Counted from the stretch's first letter, positions 1-9,193 are shown. The stretch: 64,000 nt of DNA from Vibrio gelatinilyticus (GCF_022836845.1 NZ_JAJNNZ010000014.1:33878-97877), one strand, 5' to 3'. Notes: generated by a model not told the origin, from the letters alone. Numbers and translations are program-made.

Positions 1-10
1 ACTTCGACGC

Positions 11-46
11 AAAAAAAACCACCACTCCCTTATGGAAGCGATGGTT
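11..46 (-). terminator. Rho-independent terminator of the DUF4382 lipoprotein gene
   Basis: Read on the minus strand, two 13-base arms (46-34 and 29-17) pair fully if G-U pairs are allowed, with a 4-base loop, and are followed directly by eight T. It lies 25 bases beyond the stop codon of the lipoprotein gene, so it closes that transcript. Confidence 0.85.
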
Positions 47-71
47 TGAGAAATGGTTTAATTAAGAACGA

Positions 72-1049
72 CTACAATGTTCCAAAATCCTGTACTGATG
101 GGTTTCCAGCGGTGATGGTAACCTCGTGCAACTGCCCTGTTGGGTTCGGAATAGTTAAACCATCATACTGAATAGAATCATCGCCATCGGCTTTACAGCT
201 AAACGCAACGGTGTATTCGCCTGGGGCTAAGTATCCAAACTGATAGCTATTCGCATCAGACACGGGTGCGGAAGCGAACGGGGCAACTGCAGCTTCAGGT
301 AGTAACAACCCTGAGTCATCGAAGTTTGGATCCAGCGGATCAACAAGATCGACTAGATTGCTTTCATCATGAAACCCTTTGTAGAGATAGACATAGCTAT
401 TAGAGTAGCTGCTTTCTTCAGAACACCCACCACCCGTTGTATACAAGGACGTTGTGACATCACCTGACAGCGAACCTGATGTTGCATTGTCTACAATGGT
501 CACACCATGAGGCTTGAGAATATAGCCATTTTGAGCGCCTGTCCCCCTTTCCACTAAGGATTTTCTGAGGTCAAACTCAATCGTGAATGCCTGGGTTGTT
601 CCATCGACTTGCTCACTCACTTCGAAACTACCCAGCTTCAATTTATTACTTGGTTGTTTAAGTGGCTCTTGAATGCCTTCTTGAGTCACGTAATTCAAGC
701 CATCTTCAGGGTAGATTAACAAAATCAACTCTTTATATACACCAACAGGAACTGGCTCAGAGGTCAATATGACTGCCGACTCCATCCCCTGATAATCAAG
801 CAAATCGATTTGCTCATAATCTTTATTTGGATCAGAAGGAGTGACATCCAACAAAACGCGAGTCCCATCGTCTTTTTTGAGTTCGATCTGCGAGAATGCC
901 ACAGTCACCGACTCCGCAGTGTCTACAGGGGCGTCCGATACAGCAAAAGACACATTTGAATATTTAGTGCTGTCGCCATCTGAACCGCCACAACCAGTCA
1001 GAGCTAATGTCGCTGCGGCTACAGCGCCAGCCAAGTAAGAAAGCTTCAT
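72..1049 (-). CDS. DUF4382 domain lipoprotein
   Basis: This is a predicted lipoprotein of 325 residues. The start at 1049 gives a normal signal peptide (MKLSYLAGAVAA) ending in the lipobox LTGC, so the cysteine near residue 20 should be lipidated; an upstream in-frame ATG at 1079 would place ten odd residues before the signal. After a short Gly/Ser/Asp linker comes a domain of the DUF4382 type (start near SFAVSDAPVD, with the characteristic SDAP motif), then a C-terminal part with a cysteine pair that may be a second beta-sandwich. DUF4382 proteins are secreted or surface-anchored and have no settled function. The gene stands alone between terminators. The family call is by eye from the N-terminal motif; the function is unknown. 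Confidence 0.75.
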   Translation of the reverse strand: MKLSYLAGAVAAATLALTGCGGSDGDSTKYSNVSFAVSDAPVDTAESVTVAFSQIELKKDDGTRVLLDVTPSDPNKDYEQIDLLDYQGMESAVILTSEPVPVGVYKELILLIYPEDGLNYVTQEGIQEPLKQPSNKLKLGSFEVSEQVDGTTQAFTIEFDLRKSLVERGTGAQNGYILKPHGVTIVDNATSGSLSGDVTTSLYTTGGGCSEESSYSNSYVYLYKGFHDESNLVDLVDPLDPNFDDSGLLLPEAAVAPFASAPVSDANSYQFGYLAPGEYTVAFSCKADGDDSIQYDGLTIPNPTGQLHEVTITAGNPSVQDFGTL

Positions 1050-1213
1050 GTTGTAATAACCTATACCAATAACAAACATATCAATAATAGGGTGTTTCTA
1101 GGGATAATGATGTAACGTCCTTGAGAATTTGGGAATAGATCGACATTCTGATAAAAACTGACAATCGACTCACCTTGACTTTACACAATCCGATCAAGCG
1201 CTCAATAAATTAA

Positions 1214-1232
1214 CGCAGGCATGATACCTGCG
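1214..1232 (-). terminator. Weak hairpin after hmp
   Basis: A short stem (CGCAGG and CCTGCG around a 7-base spacer) lies about 40 bases past the hmp stop. On the minus strand it is followed by an AT-rich stretch but no clean T-run, so termination is likely but not assured. Confidence 0.4.
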
Positions 1233-1271
1233 CCTTTGACTAATTAAAGCAATAGGTTAGAAATAGGTGAA

Positions 1272-2471
1272 CTATAGAGACGCATGGGGACCAAACACTT
1301 CATAGTGTATTCTTTCAGTCATCACACCCAATGAGGTCAGTTGTTCAACAATGCTTTTCATAAAACCGATTGGGCCGCATATATAAAAGTTGCCCGTTTG
1401 CAATGGCAGCTCGTTAGCCAACGAATTTAACGTCATCATTCCGACATGGCCAGTGACTTCACATTGCTGATCCTCACCCTCCCGATACCAGACGTGCTGG
1501 TTCCAATCGTTACGGGTCAGAAGTGATTGTGTCTCTTCTACAAACGAATGCTGGTTAGCATTGTCGCACGCATGAAGATAGGTCACCGCTTGCGGTTTAT
1601 TCGTTTCGGAAAGATGATTCAACATCCCTTGCATTGGCGTACATCCAACCCCTGCGGAGATAAGGACAACTGGTGCCTGTTTTTCGACATAGAAAAAATC
1701 TCCCGCTGGCGGCATAACTTCAATCGTGTCACCTACAAAAACCTCTTGATGAAGATAATGAGACACCAAACCAGCGTGACCGTTATCGGCTGAATCTTTT
1801 TTAACGGAGATACGATACGTTTCACCATTGGGGCTATCAGACAACGAATATTGACGAATTTCGATATTTTCACTAAGGGTAGGTTTCACTTTGACCCCTA
1901 TGTATTGACCTGGAACGAAAGCAACCACTTTACCGCCATCTTTAGGCTTTAGTACAAAGCTAGTCACCGCTTCAGATTCTGCAGTTTTACTGACCACCAC
2001 AAACGGTCGCGCGCCCTTCCATCCGCCGATGGCCTGCTCCCTTAATGTATATAGCTCATCTTCTCGATTGATAAAGATTTGAGCAAGAAACAAATACGCC
2101 TCGGTCCATGCTTCTTCAACCTCTTGAGTGAAAGCATCGGGCGCCAATTCTCGCAGCGTTTCAATCAGATGCATTCCGACTATTTGATAGTGCTCGGCCT
2201 GAATATTAAAGCTGGTATGTTTATGCGCAATGCGTTCTACCGCACTGCTCAACGCAGCAAGGTTTTCGATATGCTTAGCATAAGCGGCAATCGCCTCAAA
2301 CAAGGCGACACTTTGACGGCCTGTTTTTTGATGCGTCATATTGAAGATATCTTTTAGCTCTGGGTTATGCGTGAACATTCGCTTGTAGAAGTGTTCGGTG
2401 AGGGCTGGGCCTGCAGATTCCAATAGTGGAATGGTGCTTTTAATAACGTCGATATGTTGATTGTTGAGCAT
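1272..2471 (-). CDS. hmp: Flavohemoglobin, nitric oxide dioxygenase
   Basis: Hmp oxidises nitric oxide to nitrate using O2, NAD(P)H, FAD and heme in the cytoplasm. The protein is 399 residues when started at MLNNQHIDVIK (2471), which lines up with the E. coli start and length (396); an ATG seven codons upstream is less likely. The N-terminal globin domain (about 1-140) keeps the proximal heme histidine region (AHKHTSFNI). A FAD-binding part follows with RQYSLSDSP, then the NAD-binding part with SAGVGCTPM and the ICGPIGFM motif. The gene is divergent from norR, the arrangement known in Vibrio cholerae. A sigma-54 promoter and NorR-type sites lie upstream, so induction by nitric oxide through NorR is expected. 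Confidence 0.96.
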   Translation of the reverse strand: MLNNQHIDVIKSTIPLLESAGPALTEHFYKRMFTHNPELKDIFNMTHQKTGRQSVALFEAIAAYAKHIENLAALSSAVERIAHKHTSFNIQAEHYQIVGMHLIETLRELAPDAFTQEVEEAWTEAYLFLAQIFINREDELYTLREQAIGGWKGARPFVVVSKTAESEAVTSFVLKPKDGGKVVAFVPGQYIGVKVKPTLSENIEIRQYSLSDSPNGETYRISVKKDSADNGHAGLVSHYLHQEVFVGDTIEVMPPAGDFFYVEKQAPVVLISAGVGCTPMQGMLNHLSETNKPQAVTYLHACDNANQHSFVEETQSLLTRNDWNQHVWYREGEDQQCEVTGHVGMMTLNSLANELPLQTGNFYICGPIGFMKSIVEQLTSLGVMTERIHYEVFGPHASL

Positions 2472-2580
2472 AGGAACTCCCATGAAAGTCATTTAAAGGG
2501 CTAATGGTGATAACTGCTCGTCGTTTATAATTTGGTGCGATTCACACTCATTTGTATTTTCATTACGAGCAATTATCTAT

Positions 2581-2597
2581 AGCAGTTAATGTGCCAA
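2581..2597 (-). promoter_or_regulatory. Sigma-54 promoter of hmp
   Basis: Minus-strand sequence TTGGCACATTAACTGCT has the invariant GG and GC separated by exactly ten bases and matches the sigma-54 consensus TGGCAC-N5-TTGC in all but one position. The predicted transcription start is near 2570, about 100 bases before the hmp ATG. NorR is a sigma-54 activator, so the promoter type agrees with the neighbour. Confidence 0.85.
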
Positions 2598-2649
2598 CTT
2601 ATAAAGCCCTTACTGCAGGGCCTCCATTCCAATACAAGCTTACAAAAAT

Positions 2650-2684
2650 GTCAAAAAGACTGCTTTTGGTTGAGTCCAAATGAC
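2650..2684. promoter_or_regulatory. Two NorR-type enhancer sites
   Basis: GTCAAAAAGAC (2650-2660) and GTCCAAATGAC (2674-2684) both fit the NorR core GT-N7-AC and each is one base from the GTCA-N3-TGAC palindrome. A weaker third copy may overlap 2685-2695. They sit about 80-115 bases upstream of the predicted hmp start, a normal distance for sigma-54 enhancer sites. They lie just before the norR start, so NorR could also act on its own gene. Confidence 0.75.
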
Positions 2685-2726
2685 CCTATAATGACACTTC
2701 TACTCTTTTCACTATCAGAGCAATTC

Positions 2727-4301
2727 ATGCAAGACATCTCGCCTTCAAGTCTCTTAGAGCTCACTGTCGGACTCGCTAGCAGTAATAACGATCAACAACG
2801 ATTTGATACCCTGATTAATACCGTACGAAAAACGATTCGCTGTGACAGTGTTGCCTTACTCTCACTGCAGGGGGACACATTGGTGCCACTCGCGATGCAG
2901 GGCCTATCGAGAGATACATTAGGTCGACGCTTTGTTATTTCCGAGCACCCCCGTTTTGAAGAGATCATGGCGTCTAGTGTTCCTGTCATTTTTGATGCCG
3001 ATAGCGAGCTTGCTGATCCATTCGACGGTTTGCTTATTGATCATCACGGCGATTTGCCCATGCACTCTTGTATGGGGCTGCCGCTAATATTTGGTGATAA
3101 GATACTTGGCGCATTAACTCTAGACAGTCTGTCCACTAACACATTTGACCAAATCCCAACAAGAAGCTTGGAAGTGCTCGCTGCTATCGCGGCTTCAACA
3201 CTTAAAATGGCACTGACTTTCTCACGCCTTGAATATCAAGCGAAGCAATCTCAAAAATTACTCGAAGAACTCAATGAAGAAGCTTGGGAGCGTGACGGCG
3301 GAGAGATGATCGGCAATAGCGCACCGATGAAAGCGCTCAAAAGCGATATTGACATTGTCGCGCCCTCAGATTTTAACATTCTCATTCATGGAGAAACGGG
3401 CGTTGGCAAAGAGTTAGTGGCAAGAACCCTTCACCATCAATCGTCTCGTCGACAAAGTCCCTTGGTTTATGTCAACTGCGCAGCCATCCCTGAGAACTTA
3501 ATAGAGAGTGAGCTATTTGGCCATGTTAAAGGTGCCTTCACGGGCGCAGACAGAAACCGTATGGGCAAGTTTGCCCTGGCAGACAAAGGGACGCTGTTTT
3601 TGGATGAAATTGGCGAACTGCCCTTGGCTGCGCAAAGTAAACTGCTTCGCGCTCTGCAAAATAATGAAATTCAGCCTGTGGGTAAAGACGAAATCCAAAA
3701 GATCAACGTCCGTGTGCTCGCTGCTACAAACCGTGACCTAAAGTTAGAAGTGGAAAATGGTAAGTTCCGCGCCGATCTTTATCATCGGCTGAGTGTCTAC
3801 CCTATCTCTGTGCCTGCACTGCGTGACCGTAATGGCGATGTCGAATTGCTGGCGGGGTTTTTCCTGGAGCAAGCACGCAGGAAACTTGGTATCAGCCAGA
3901 TAAAAATGAAAGCAAATGTTATTCCTTACCTTAGCCAGTATTCTTGGCCTGGTAACGTGCGCGAACTAGAGCACGTCATTAACCGAGCGGCTTTAAAAGC
4001 AAAAGCGCGCATGTTTGACCAAAAAGTGATTTCGATTACCAACGAGGACTGCGGTCAATTTGACGACGCTCACTCTGTTCAACAAGAAGCTATTGCCCCC
4101 AAAATCACCCGCAACTCGGTAGGGTTGCGGCAAGCCACTGAGGAGTTTCAACGTGAGCTCATCTCAAACACCCTCATTACCACGGAGTACAACTGGGCAC
4201 AAGCCGCCAGGCAATTGCATACCGATCGAGCTAACTTGGTTCGGCTTTCCAAACGGCTAGGATTGAGTGTAGAAAAAAGTCATGAGCTAAAACGACAATA
4301 A
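2727..4301 (+). CDS. norR: NorR, nitric-oxide-responsive sigma-54 activator
   Basis: NorR senses NO through a non-heme iron in its N-terminal GAF domain and activates sigma-54 transcription. Starting at [12 protein letters not shown] (2727) gives 524 residues, close to E. coli NorR (504); longer in-frame starts at 2589 or 2691 would run over the NorR binding sites and add residues with no counterpart. Domains in order: GAF (about 1-180), AAA+ ATPase with Walker A GETGVGKE, the sigma-54 contact loop GAFTGA, Walker B LFLDEIGE and the R-finger region, then a C-terminal Fis-type helix-turn-helix ([19 protein letters not shown]). It is divergent from hmp, its expected target. No strong terminator follows. 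Confidence 0.94.
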   Translation: MQDISPSSLLELTVGLASSNNDQQRFDTLINTVRKTIRCDSVALLSLQGDTLVPLAMQGLSRDTLGRRFVISEHPRFEEIMASSVPVIFDADSELADPFDGLLIDHHGDLPMHSCMGLPLIFGDKILGALTLDSLSTNTFDQIPTRSLEVLAAIAASTLKMALTFSRLEYQAKQSQKLLEELNEEAWERDGGEMIGNSAPMKALKSDIDIVAPSDFNILIHGETGVGKELVARTLHHQSSRRQSPLVYVNCAAIPENLIESELFGHVKGAFTGADRNRMGKFALADKGTLFLDEIGELPLAAQSKLLRALQNNEIQPVGKDEIQKINVRVLAATNRDLKLEVENGKFRADLYHRLSVYPISVPALRDRNGDVELLAGFFLEQARRKLGISQIKMKANVIPYLSQYSWPGNVRELEHVINRAALKAKARMFDQKVISITNEDCGQFDDAHSVQQEAIAPKITRNSVGLRQATEEFQRELISNTLITTEYNWAQAARQLHTDRANLVRLSKRLGLSVEKSHELKRQ

Positions 4302-4385
4302 ATCGGCCATCCGATATATTATCTGACGCTACATAGTGATAACATTTCAGCGCATATTAATAATAATCAGTCAAAAAAGGTAGTT

Positions 4386-4745
4386 ATGAAGCTCATTCGT
4401 TGGATATTAGGAAAGGTTATCCTGACCGGTAATTTTGTTTTCGCACCTAAGGGACTCACACGGTCCGAGGATGCACAAGCACAGGTTGATGATAAAGCTA
4501 AATCAATGGCTCTTTACCAATTCGACGCCTGCCCATTTTGCGTGAAAGTTCGTCGCGCAATGAAACGTCAATCCGTGAATATTGAATTGCGTGACGCCAA
4601 AACCGATCCCGTGCATAAACAGGCACTACTCGAAGGGGGTGGTCGCGTCAAAGTGCCATGTCTTCGAATTGAAAATGGTGAAGACGTCACTTGGATGTAC
4701 GAATCATCCGATATTGTCGCTTATCTTGAAAAAGAATTTGCTTAA
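4386..4745 (+). CDS. Membrane-anchored glutaredoxin
   Basis: A 119-residue protein with an N-terminal hydrophobic stretch (about 5-22) that may anchor it, a short linker, and a glutaredoxin fold from about residue 38. The redox motif is CPFC (DACPFCVKV), followed by the cis-proline segment VKVPCLRI and the ESSDIVAYLEKEF end that usually contacts glutathione. It probably reduces disulfides or glutathione mixed disulfides. It lies 84 bases after norR on the same strand, so co-expression with NO defence is possible but unproven. A strong hairpin terminator follows. The orientation of the anchor cannot be read from the sequence. Confidence 0.88.
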   Translation: MKLIRWILGKVILTGNFVFAPKGLTRSEDAQAQVDDKAKSMALYQFDACPFCVKVRRAMKRQSVNIELRDAKTDPVHKQALLEGGGRVKVPCLRIENGEDVTWMYESSDIVAYLEKEFA

Positions 4746-4760
4746 AACTTTGCTAAAAAC

Positions 4761-4788
4761 AAAGGTGCACGAATCGTGCACCTTTTTT
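4761..4788 (+). terminator. Bidirectional terminator between glutaredoxin and amidotransferase genes
   Basis: A perfect 10-base stem (AAAGGTGCAC/GTGCACCTTT) with a 5-base loop runs into six T on the plus strand. On the minus strand it is followed by TTTGTTTTTA, so it can serve both convergent genes. Confidence 0.9.
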
Positions 4789-4795
4789 GTTTGCC

Positions 4796-5545
4796 TTAGT
4801 GAAACTCTGTCTGCTTCATTCTATTTTCAATGGATTTGCTTTGCTGGGCCATCACAAAAAAACTGTCGATCCAGTGTAGAATAAGGGCTGAATCCTGAGG
4901 CTTGTTAATCTCTTCAAATGCTTGATGATAATACGAAGGCGTTATTAAATGCTTGCGTTTTTCCACCAACTTCTCAGTAAAGCTCGTACTAAATTCAGGA
5001 TGACCCTGAACTGTAAACAGATGGTTATCTTTCACAAACATAAAGTTAGGGCAGAAATCGTTCCCAGCTATCACCTTCACGCCTCCGGGTACAATAACCA
5101 CCTGATCTTGATGACTCACCAACAAGCGAGCAGTGTCCACAGCGAGGTTCATCCATTTCTTCTGTGCTTTTATTTGCACTTCATAGCTACCAATACCCCA
5201 GCCTTTATTCGACTTTTCAACCTTCCCACCCAATGCTCGCGCGATGAGTTGGTGGCCAAAACAAATTCCAACTAAGGGCTTTCGCTGGGCTTCACAGCCA
5301 ACTATCCATTCTGATAGTTGAAGGATCCAAGGATCCTCGTCGTAAGCATTGTGTACACTGCCACTAATAATAAACCCATGACACTCTCCATATTCTGGAA
5401 ACTGCCCCAATGTGGCATCGTAATCTTGAAAGGTATAGCCGTCGTTAATATCATAAAGAACGCTTTCAATCATATCTGCGTACTGGCCATGATCATCTGA
5501 TAAGGGTGGGTCAACATGCCCACACGTTATTATTCCTATCTTCAT
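4796..5545 (-). CDS. Class-I glutamine amidotransferase (GATase1) protein
   Basis: A free-standing 249-residue class-I glutamine amidotransferase. The nucleophile is Cys95 in GICFGHQ and the His-Glu pair is His182/Glu184 in QGHPEFS, so the triad is complete. It is of the GMP-synthase-like group (COG0518) rather than the PuuD/C26 peptidase group. The gene starts 7 bases after mmsA and is third in an apparent operon bauA-mmsA-GATase for beta-alanine breakdown. Some free-standing GATase1 proteins hydrolyse gamma-glutamyl compounds; as I recall, Pseudomonas PauD enzymes do this in polyamine catabolism. With puuA, puuB and puuC in the window but no PuuD, it may hydrolyse gamma-glutamyl-GABA or gamma-glutamyl-beta-alanine. 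That role is inference. Confidence 0.85.
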   Translation of the reverse strand: MKIGIITCGHVDPPLSDDHGQYADMIESVLYDINDGYTFQDYDATLGQFPEYGECHGFIISGSVHNAYDEDPWILQLSEWIVGCEAQRKPLVGICFGHQLIARALGGKVEKSNKGWGIGSYEVQIKAQKKWMNLAVDTARLLVSHQDQVVIVPGGVKVIAGNDFCPNFMFVKDNHLFTVQGHPEFSTSFTEKLVEKRKHLITPSYYHQAFEEINKPQDSALILHWIDSFFVMAQQSKSIENRMKQTEFH

Positions 5546-5552
5546 TGGTCAC

Positions 5553-7049
5553 CTACTTCATTGTTGGCATCACAAATTCACTTTCTCTTTGGCCTTTCGG
5601 CCAACGTGCCGTGACTGTCTTCATACGAGTATAGAAGCGAACCCCGTCATTACCATGAACATTTAACGGCCCAAAAATCGATCGTTTCCAGCCACCAAAG
5701 CTATGAAATGCCATTGGCACTGGGATGGGGACATTCACACCAACCATCCCGATTTGAACTTGCTCTGTAAAATCGCGAGCTGTGTCACCATCTCGAGTGA
5801 AAATGGCCGTGCCATTACCGAATTCATGATCATTAATAAATTGGAGTGCTTGTTGGTAGTCTTTAGCTCGCACAACAGACAATACTGGGCCAAAAATTTC
5901 ATCTTTATATATGGTCATGTCCGGTGTAACGTCGTCAAATAAAGTACCTCCAACAAAATACCCCGGAGACGCAGGCTCAATACCTCGCCCATCAACCACC
6001 AACGTTGCCCCTTGATCAACGCCGCTTTGAATGTACTCTTTCACTTTATTCATATGAGGCTTGCTAATTAACGGGCCCATCTCATTTTCAGGTGTTACCC
6101 CTAAACCTGGGCCAACGCGTAATGCTTCTACTTTTTCTTTAAGCGACGCGACCAGTCTATCTGCCGTATCATCTCCGACTGCAACGGCTACAGAGATCGC
6201 CATGCAGCGCTCACCTGCCGCACCATAGGCTGCGCCCATAATCGCATTTGTCGCCCCTTCTAAATCGGCATCTGGCATGACAACCAGGTGGTTTTTTGCA
6301 CCGCCTAATGCTTGAACTCGCTTACCATTGGCGCTGCCTTTTGCGTAGATGGCTTCGGCAATGGGTGTAGAACCAACGAAGCTGACCGCTGCAACATCTT
6401 TCGACTCTAACAATGCATCGACGACCTCTTTATCACCTTGCACCACATTAAAAACACCATCAGGAAGGCCAGCTTGCTGCAGCAGGTCAGCCAACATTAA
6501 AGAAACACTTGGGTCTTTTTCAGATGGCTTCAAAATAAAACTGTTACCACAAGCCAGAGAAACCGGGATCATCCACAGAGGAACCATTACCGGAAAGTTA
6601 AATGGCGTTATCCCGACACAAACACCGACTGGTTGCATCATTGAGTGGCTGTCAATCTCTCGTCCAACATTCAAAGAGTGCTCACCTTTTAGCAAGTGAG
6701 GGATACCACAGGCAAATTCTACGACTTCCAATCCACGTGTAAGCTCACCAAGTGCATCGCTGTGTACTTTTCCGTGCTCTTGTGTAATCAAAGTTGCCAT
6801 TTCGTCAGCGTGTTGCTCTAACAACGCTTTAAACTTGAACATCACCCTTGCGCGTTGTAAGGGCGGTGTTGCTTGCCATTCCAATTGAGCGTTCTTAGCC
6901 ACGGCAACAGCTGAAAGTGCTTCTTGTGGGGTGGAAAGTTGAACTTTGCCGCGTAATTCGCCATTCGCGGGGTTAAACAGCTCTAAAGTTCGGCCACTGG
7001 TGCTTTGCACTACCTCGCCATTAATAAAGTTTGAAACTAAAACTGACAT
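5553..7049 (-). CDS. mmsA: CoA-acylating methylmalonate/malonate semialdehyde dehydrogenase
   Basis: MmsA turns malonate semialdehyde (or methylmalonate semialdehyde) plus CoA and NAD+ into acetyl-CoA (or propionyl-CoA) and CO2. It is 498 residues, the usual size. The nucleophile is Cys282 (GERCMAIS). At the place where ordinary aldehyde dehydrogenases carry ELGGK it has ALGGAKNH, lacking the general-base Glu, the hallmark of this CoA-dependent branch. Cofactor motifs TPFNFPVMVPLWM and FVGSTPIA are present. It lies 3 bases after bauA, so its substrate is most likely malonate semialdehyde from beta-alanine, as in the Pseudomonas bau cluster, rather than a valine intermediate. Confidence 0.93.
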   Translation of the reverse strand: MSVLVSNFINGEVVQSTSGRTLELFNPANGELRGKVQLSTPQEALSAVAVAKNAQLEWQATPPLQRARVMFKFKALLEQHADEMATLITQEHGKVHSDALGELTRGLEVVEFACGIPHLLKGEHSLNVGREIDSHSMMQPVGVCVGITPFNFPVMVPLWMIPVSLACGNSFILKPSEKDPSVSLMLADLLQQAGLPDGVFNVVQGDKEVVDALLESKDVAAVSFVGSTPIAEAIYAKGSANGKRVQALGGAKNHLVVMPDADLEGATNAIMGAAYGAAGERCMAISVAVAVGDDTADRLVASLKEKVEALRVGPGLGVTPENEMGPLISKPHMNKVKEYIQSGVDQGATLVVDGRGIEPASPGYFVGGTLFDDVTPDMTIYKDEIFGPVLSVVRAKDYQQALQFINDHEFGNGTAIFTRDGDTARDFTEQVQIGMVGVNVPIPVPMAFHSFGGWKRSIFGPLNVHGNDGVRFYTRMKTVTARWPKGQRESEFVMPTMK

Positions 7050-7052
7050 AAA

Positions 7053-8384
7053 CTATTCCTTGTATTCGATCGTGCTAAGCACATCACCCAAAATATTAAA
7101 CAATTCATCTATATGATGTTTTTCGATAATCAACGGCGGAGAGAGCGCTATAATGTCGCCGGTTACCCTTATTAATGCGCCTCTCTCATAGCATGCCTGA
7201 AACACTTGATATGCCCGTGAGCCAGGCTTTCCTTCGATGCTTGAAAGCTCTATACCTGCGATCAGTCCGTAATTTCTGAGATCAATAACGTGAGGTAAGC
7301 CTTTTAGGCTATGAACAGCGTCTTGCCAATATTGGCTCAGCTCTGAAGCACGGGAGTAAAGGTTTTCCTGGCGATAAATACTCAATGAAGCGAGTCCGGC
7401 TGCCGCAGCCACCGGATGGCCTGAATAAGTGTAGCCGTGGAAAAGCTCGATGGCCCCGCCGTCTGGATTAACCATCGCGTCGTAGATTTCGTCGCGAACA
7501 AACACAGCACCCATTGGAATAGCCCCGTTAGTCAAACCTTTCGCGGTGGTCATAATGTCTGGGATCACATCAAACTCTTGGGAGGCAAACGGACTACCGA
7601 TACGACCGAACCCAGTAATGACTTCATCAAATATCAATAGGATGCCATGCTGGGTACAAATCTCTCTCAAACGCTTTAAGTAACCTTTAGGTGGTAAAAT
7701 AACACCGGTTGAACCCGCAATGGGTTCGACAATGACAGCCGCAATATTACTGGCGTCATGCAGCGTGACGATATTTTGAAGACTCTCAGCCCAACCTGGA
7801 TCGTAATCAGGCAAGCCACGCGAAAAGCCACTGTGTTCTATATCTAAGGTATGAGGGAGATGGTCCACTCCAGTCAGCAAGCTGCCAAACATTTTACGGT
7901 TGTTGACGATACCGCCCACAGAAATCCCACCAAAGCCGACACCGTGATAACCTCGTTCTCGGCCAATGAACCGGGTTCGGGTTCCTTGACCAATGGTTCT
8001 TTGATAAGCGAGCGCTATCTTAAGCGCTGTATCTACAGATTCTGAACCTGAGTTGGTAAAGAACACTTTATTCAGCCCCGTTGGCGCGACCTCTGCCAGT
8101 TCCTCTGCAAGTTGAAAAGGTAGAGGGTGTCCCATTTGAAACGTTGGGGCGAAATCCAGATTATGGATTTGCTTACTTACGGCCTCACTGATCTCGCGAC
8201 GCCCGTGGCCTGCATTACAGCACCACAAGCCTGCGGTTCCATCCAGGATTTGGCGTTTGTCGTCGCTTTTGTAGTACATTCCCTCGGCAGAGACCATTAT
8301 TCGTGGCGATTGCTTAAACTGTGCATTGGCAGTAAAGGGCATCCAGAACGCATCTAAGCCTTGCTCGTGTTTTTGGTCCTGCAT
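7053..8384 (-). CDS. bauA: Beta-alanine (omega-amino acid):pyruvate aminotransferase
   Basis: A 443-residue class-III, PLP-dependent aminotransferase of the omega-amino acid:pyruvate type. It would move the amino group of beta-alanine to pyruvate, giving malonate semialdehyde and alanine. Visible motifs are the cofactor glycine loop TNSGSESVDTA, the PLP-contact aspartate in FDEVITGFGR and the Schiff-base Lys282 in TTAKGLTNGAIPMG. It is first in the operon with mmsA, which consumes its product, and divergent from puuR-puuC; the shared control region holds the 20-base element also found at the puuA locus. Other amines (putrescine, GABA) could also be substrates. The substrate call rests on similarity and on the mmsA neighbour. 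Confidence 0.88.
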   Translation of the reverse strand: MQDQKHEQGLDAFWMPFTANAQFKQSPRIMVSAEGMYYKSDDKRQILDGTAGLWCCNAGHGRREISEAVSKQIHNLDFAPTFQMGHPLPFQLAEELAEVAPTGLNKVFFTNSGSESVDTALKIALAYQRTIGQGTRTRFIGRERGYHGVGFGGISVGGIVNNRKMFGSLLTGVDHLPHTLDIEHSGFSRGLPDYDPGWAESLQNIVTLHDASNIAAVIVEPIAGSTGVILPPKGYLKRLREICTQHGILLIFDEVITGFGRIGSPFASQEFDVIPDIMTTAKGLTNGAIPMGAVFVRDEIYDAMVNPDGGAIELFHGYTYSGHPVAAAAGLASLSIYRQENLYSRASELSQYWQDAVHSLKGLPHVIDLRNYGLIAGIELSSIEGKPGSRAYQVFQACYERGALIRVTGDIIALSPPLIIEKHHIDELFNILGDVLSTIEYKE

Positions 8385-8481
8385 ATCAGCATCTCCTCAA
8401 TCTAGCGCTGTGTGAAGCTTGCGTTAAGTCAGCCATCAGGTGATTCATTTAATAAACACCTAACGACTTTGTTATAATTGT

Positions 8482-8501
8482 GTTATAAAATAATTAACAA
8501 A
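8482..8501. promoter_or_regulatory. PuuR-box-like operator, copy 1
   Basis: GTTATAAAATAATTAACAAA in the bauA/puuR divergent region is identical, in reverse complement, to 28832-28851 between the two puuA genes. Its right part, ATAAAATAATTAACA, matches 12 of 15 bases of the E. coli PuuR box as I remember it (AAAATATAATGAACA). A further weaker match (10 of 15) is at 8537-8551. A GTTATAA copy at 8471-8477 makes a direct repeat 11 bases away. Confidence 0.65.
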
Positions 8502-8628
8502 AACGACTATAGCTTGGAAATTGAGCGCATGCAATGTTTATATCTTGAACATTTATTGGACGAAATTAGCACTTCTGACTACATTGTGTTTAATTTAATA
8601 ATCACCGATACAACAAAGGTAAGCTCGG

Positions 8629-9177
8629 ATGGACGTAGAAATTGGTACGCGCTTTAAGGCACTGAGAGAAAAAGCCGGGTTATCACAGCGTGAATTGGCT
8701 AAGCGCGCAGGCGTGACAAACGGCTTTATTTCACAAATAGAGAATAACGCGGTGAGCCCATCTGTCGCCTCACTTAGTAAGCTGCTAAGTAAAGTACCGA
8801 CATCGATGGCAGAGTTTTTTGCCGTCGATGACCCACAACCTGAGCAGTTCTATACCCGTAAACACGAGCAGCCAGAGATTGGTCAAGGGCGCATTAGTTA
8901 CCGTCAAGTCGGTCACTTTCACAGCGAACGACACATCGGTATGCTTCGAGAAACCTTACAAAAAGGCGCCGATACCGGAGCGGAAATGCTCACGCATTCA
9001 GGACAAGAGTGCGGCGTTATTATTCAAGGCCAGTTAGAGCTCACAGTCGATAACCAAACGGTCATTCTTTATGTCGGTGATGGCTACTACTTTGACAGTA
9101 CTCGCCCGCATCGTTTTAGAAACATCGCTGATGAAGACTGCATCATTGTCAGCGCAAATTCACCAGCAAGCTTTTAG
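8629..9177 (+). CDS. puuR: PuuR-like HTH-cupin regulator (copy 1)
   Basis: A 182-residue regulator with an XRE-type helix-turn-helix at residues about 8-62 (LREKAGLSQRELAKRAGVTN) and a C-terminal cupin domain (about 105-180, with GDGYYFDSTRPHRF) that probably binds the inducer. Size and layout match PuuR (185 residues), the putrescine-responsive repressor. It is directly upstream of puuC and divergent from the bauA-mmsA operon, so it is the likely regulator of both through the operator at 8482. A paralogue of the same length lies at 21211-21753. Which polyamine it senses cannot be told from the sequence. Confidence 0.88.
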   Translation: MDVEIGTRFKALREKAGLSQRELAKRAGVTNGFISQIENNAVSPSVASLSKLLSKVPTSMAEFFAVDDPQPEQFYTRKHEQPEIGQGRISYRQVGHFHSERHIGMLRETLQKGADTGAEMLTHSGQECGVIIQGQLELTVDNQTVILYVGDGYYFDSTRPHRFRNIADEDCIIVSANSPASF

Positions 9178-9193
9178 GGAAAGAGGAATCAAA

